46,841 bases of DNA from Bacillota bacterium (lineage in GTDB: Bacteria; Bacillota; Bacilli; Alicyclobacillales; SLC66): NCBI GenBank assembly GCA_021821085.1, contig JAKACV010000020.1, positions 1-46,841 on the forward strand. The letters run 5' to 3'. Position numbers and translations under genes: made by a program. The notes under the pieces are model-generated. The model ran no database searches. It saw only the letters and a program-made list of their open reading frames with translations, and was not told where the DNA came from. This document shows positions 44,740 to 46,841 of the stretch, piece by piece (the stretch's first letter is position 1; each line of letters opens with the position of its first letter).

Positions 44740-46312
44740 TCCGATCTCAGATCAAGGATTAAAGGAATTGTATGTATCTGGTGAGTTTGAAGTTGTGGAA
44801 CAGGTTGGCATTGCGCCTGCTGATCTACTTTCCGTCATCGGTGACTTTGACGCGCTATTAGTTCGCAGTCAAACCAAAGTGACTAAGGAGGTAATTGCAG
44901 CAGGAAAGAGATTACGCGTAATCGGACGTGCGGGTGTTGGCGTCGATAATATCGATGTGCGAGCCGCGACGAAAGCTGGTATTCTTGTCATTAATGCACC
45001 AGATGGCAACACGATTACGACTGCAGAATTTACCTTTTCTATGATGCTCGCGCTTGCAAGACATATTCCCCAGGCAAATGCTAATTTGCGAGATGGCAAA
45101 TGGGATCGCACACGATTTACAGGTGTTGAATTGCGTGATAAAACACTTGGCGTTATAGGATTTGGAAGAATTGGAACGGAAGTTGCCAAGCGTGCGCTAA
45201 CATTTGGTATGCATGTCATTGCATATGATCCATTTTTAACGAATGCGCGAGCAGAAAAAATGGGTATTCAGATGGGGACGATCGAAGAAACGATTCGAAA
45301 AGCAGATTTTATTACTGTACACACTCCTCTCACAAAAGAGACACGACACGTCATCAGTGATAAGGAGTTTTCACAAATGAAGCGTGGCGTTAAAATTCTA
45401 AATTGTGCTCGTGGAGGCATTATTGATGAATCTGCTTTGTTGCGAGCGCTTGATGAAGGGATTGTGTCGGGTGCAGCTTTAGATGTATATGAAGAGGAAC
45501 CTGCTATAGCAAATCCACTTTTAGCGTATCCGCAAGTGATTGCAACTCCGCATCTAGGAGCTTCTACAGTAGAGGCACAGGTCAATGTAGCCGTAGACGT
45601 TGCTGTAGGGCTTGTTCAATTACTGCGTGGTGAAAGCTATTCTCATACAGTGAATCTCCCTGCCCTTTCACCAGAGGCGAGGAAAAAGGTCGAACCATTT
45701 GTGGTACTTGGTGAAATAATTGGAAGCTTGGCTGCTCAAACGATGCGGGGAGGGGTTCAGCAGGTTCAAATTCGGTATGAGGGTGAACCTGCACAACAGC
45801 CCATTGATGCGATGACAAGGTCTATTCTGAAAGGCGTACTTACTCATTTCTATCGTGAGGAAGTGCATGTGATTAGTGCTACACTCATTGCAGAGGAGAT
45901 GGGGATAGAAGTCATTGAAACAAAACAACCTCGACATGGAACATATGCTAATCTTATTGAGGTAAGGTTGAATGGTGATCAAGGGACGGTTGCAGTGGCG
46001 GGAACGTTTGTTCCAGGACATGGTTTGCGTATTGTTCAAATTGATGAGTATTCAGTTGATATTGCTCCGAGCGAGGCCATGGTCATGACTTGGCATCGTG
46101 ATCAGCCAGGCGTGATCGGATACATTGGTGGAATCCTTGGCCAAGAGGGTGTCAATATTGCCTCAATGCAAGTTGGGCGCCAAGAAATTGGGGGTCAGGC
46201 GATTATGCTCCTTGGTGTCGATCGTGAAGTCAGTGAGGCGTTACTGAAACAGATGCGAGATGTCATAGGTATGGATCGTGTATTGTACGTCGAGTTGCCT
46301 ATTCAATCTTAG
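44717..46312 (+). CDS. serA: D-3-phosphoglycerate dehydrogenase
   Basis: SerA catalyses the first step of serine synthesis, 3-phosphoglycerate to phosphohydroxypyruvate. The 531-aa long form has the NAD loop GVIGFGRIGTEVAKRA, the catalytic Arg/Glu/His region (LNCARGG, HLGAS), and a C-terminal regulatory part with an allosteric substrate-binding domain and an ACT domain (TWHRDQPGVIGYIGGILG). AGGAGG lies 8 nt before ATG 44717, inside the aminotransferase gene. Feedback by serine through the ACT domain and T-box control are both likely. No serB homologue is visible. Confidence 0.96.
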   Translation: MLRILVTDPISDQGLKELYVSGEFEVVEQVGIAPADLLSVIGDFDALLVRSQTKVTKEVIAAGKRLRVIGRAGVGVDNIDVRAATKAGILVINAPDGNTITTAEFTFSMMLALARHIPQANANLRDGKWDRTRFTGVELRDKTLGVIGFGRIGTEVAKRALTFGMHVIAYDPFLTNARAEKMGIQMGTIEETIRKADFITVHTPLTKETRHVISDKEFSQMKRGVKILNCARGGIIDESALLRALDEGIVSGAALDVYEEEPAIANPLLAYPQVIATPHLGASTVEAQVNVAVDVAVGLVQLLRGESYSHTVNLPALSPEARKKVEPFVVLGEIIGSLAAQTMRGGVQQVQIRYEGEPAQQPIDAMTRSILKGVLTHFYREEVHVISATLIAEEMGIEVIETKQPRHGTYANLIEVRLNGDQGTVAVAGTFVPGHGLRIVQIDEYSVDIAPSEAMVMTWHRDQPGVIGYIGGILGQEGVNIASMQVGRQEIGGQAIMLLGVDREVSEALLKQMRDVIGMDRVLYVELPIQS

Positions 46313-46342
46313 ACGATCTATCCCATTGCGGGGGTGGAATGA

Positions 46343-46585
46343 GTGATAATAGGTTTTGGTTTTGGTAATCCACTTGTAAGTATTGCTATGCTCCTACTTA
46401 CAAGTGGCGCAAGTTATCTCGTTTTTCGCGTCTTCCATCGTTCTCGTGTGGCTCAACAGTCGACAAAAAAAGAACTTTACCAGTACTACCAAGAACAACG
46501 TCGATATGCGCGAGAACTATCTGCCAAATTTGATTTATCGGATGAGGAGATAGAGCAAAAGATTGAGGATGAATTGCGAAAATGA
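46343..46585 (+). CDS. Small membrane-anchored protein, 80 aa
   Basis: GTG 46343 lies 5 nt after GGGGGTGG. The product has one N-terminal membrane segment (about residues 8-28: NPLVSIAMLLLTSGASYLVF) and then a charged, helical tail (KELYQYYQEQRRYARELSAK and DEEIEQKIEDELRK). It follows serA by 30 nt and ends before a terminator, so it may be the third gene of the operon. Its role is unknown. Confidence 0.6.
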   Translation: MIIGFGFGNPLVSIAMLLLTSGASYLVFRVFHRSRVAQQSTKKELYQYYQEQRRYARELSAKFDLSDEEIEQKIEDELRK

Positions 46586-46596
46586 AAGGATCTACG

Positions 46597-46622
46597 GTCT
46601 CTCTAGGAGGGACTATTTTTTT
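46597..46622 (+). terminator. Terminator of the serA operon
   Basis: GTCTCTC (46597-46603) pairs with GAGGGAC (46607-46613) around a TAG loop, followed by seven T (46616-46622). It lies 11 nt past the last ORF. Confidence 0.8.
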
Positions 46623-46668
46623 AGCTATTGCGTGCGCTCATGACAACCATAACCATCTTGTTCATAAA

Positions 46669-46720
46669 CAAACAAAGCAGGCGACAGGAACCATTTGGCT
46701 CCTGTCGCCTGCTTTGTTTG
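46669..46720 (-). terminator. Terminator of the rRNA operon
   Basis: A 21-bp perfect stem (starting CAAACAAAGCAGGCGACAGG) around a 10-nt loop follows the 3' end of 5S rRNA on the minus strand, with T-rich TTTGTTTGTTTATG after it. Confidence 0.88.
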
Positions 46721-46728
46721 TAAATACG

Positions 46729-46841
46729 GCCTGGCAACGACCTACTCTCCCAGGACCCTGCGGTCCAAGTACCCTCGGCGCTGGAGGGCTTAACCGTCGT
46801 GTTCGAGATGGGTACGGGTGTGTCCCCTCCGCCATCATCAC
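46729..46841 (-). rRNA. rrf: 5S ribosomal RNA, 5' end cut by the window edge
   Basis: The minus strand carries the 5S core: GGGGACACACCCGTACCCAT, CGAACACG, GGTTAAGCCCTCCAGCGCCG, GAGAGTAGG and the 3' end CGTTGCCAGGC. About the first six bases lie outside the window. It is the final gene of an rRNA operon entering from the right. Confidence 0.95.

Overview
The window looks like chromosomal DNA of a spore-forming member of the Bacillales, most likely the acidophilic Alicyclobacillaceae side, although the genus cannot be fixed from sequence alone. Support comes from sporulation and germination genes (spoIVA, sleB, ypeB), menaquinone and heptaprenyl genes (menG, hepS, hepT), TRAP (mtrB), ccpA, a ypbH-type adaptor, a serine T-box and a ykkC-family riboswitch. 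Most genes up to about 29.5 kb read on the minus strand. No phage, plasmid, CRISPR or defence island was seen.

Layout. Bases 1-1020 are a degraded patch: a truncated acyl-CoA ligase end, tRNA-Gly(CCC) with promoter and terminator, and transposase remnants. From 5.4 kb down to 1.0 kb the minus strand carries mtrB-hepS-menG-hepT-ndk-cheR, in Bacillus order. Next come tRNA-Pro(GGG), a complete acyl-CoA ligase and spoIVA. A structured intergenic stretch (8.9-9.3 kb) holds a probable sigma-E promoter and a MITE-like palindrome. From 20.7 kb down to 9.3 kb lies a second conserved block: sleB-ypeB, a PilZ protein, cmk-plsC-(membrane protein)-rpsA, a PDZ/radical-SAM-like DUF512 protein, der-plsY-gpsA and gcvH-lipM. 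Then follow a small zinc-ribbon gene, glutamate dehydrogenase, ddl, an M20 amidohydrolase and ypbH. A compact operon (29.5 to 25.4 kb, minus strand) carries a SprT-like metalloprotein, two small helical proteins, a UvrD-like helicase and ccpA.

From 29.5 kb strands alternate: a metallophosphoesterase, folE, a methyltransferase, a small unknown gene, and a large orphan glutamate synthase gene preceded by a ykkC subtype 2 (ppGpp or PRPP type) riboswitch with a terminator. Then come a PDZ-less HtrA-like protease, a DUF1450 protein, a 57-residue ORF, a DUF2797 protein, prsW, pepA, a Sir2 deacylase, and a serine T-box (specifier AGC) driving a class V aminotransferase and serA. The window ends in a 5S rRNA on the minus strand, the tail of an rRNA operon.

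Themes. Nitrogen and amino-acid metabolism recurs (glutamate dehydrogenase, glutamate synthase, serA, ccpA). The glutamate synthase and serine genes are controlled by RNA leaders. Envelope, lipid and quinone synthesis (plsC, plsY, gpsA, hepS/hepT, menG, ddl) and spore biology make up most of the rest. The least described candidates are the SprT-helicase-ccpA operon, the riboswitch-controlled glutamate synthase without a small subunit, and the palindromic element at 9.2 kb.
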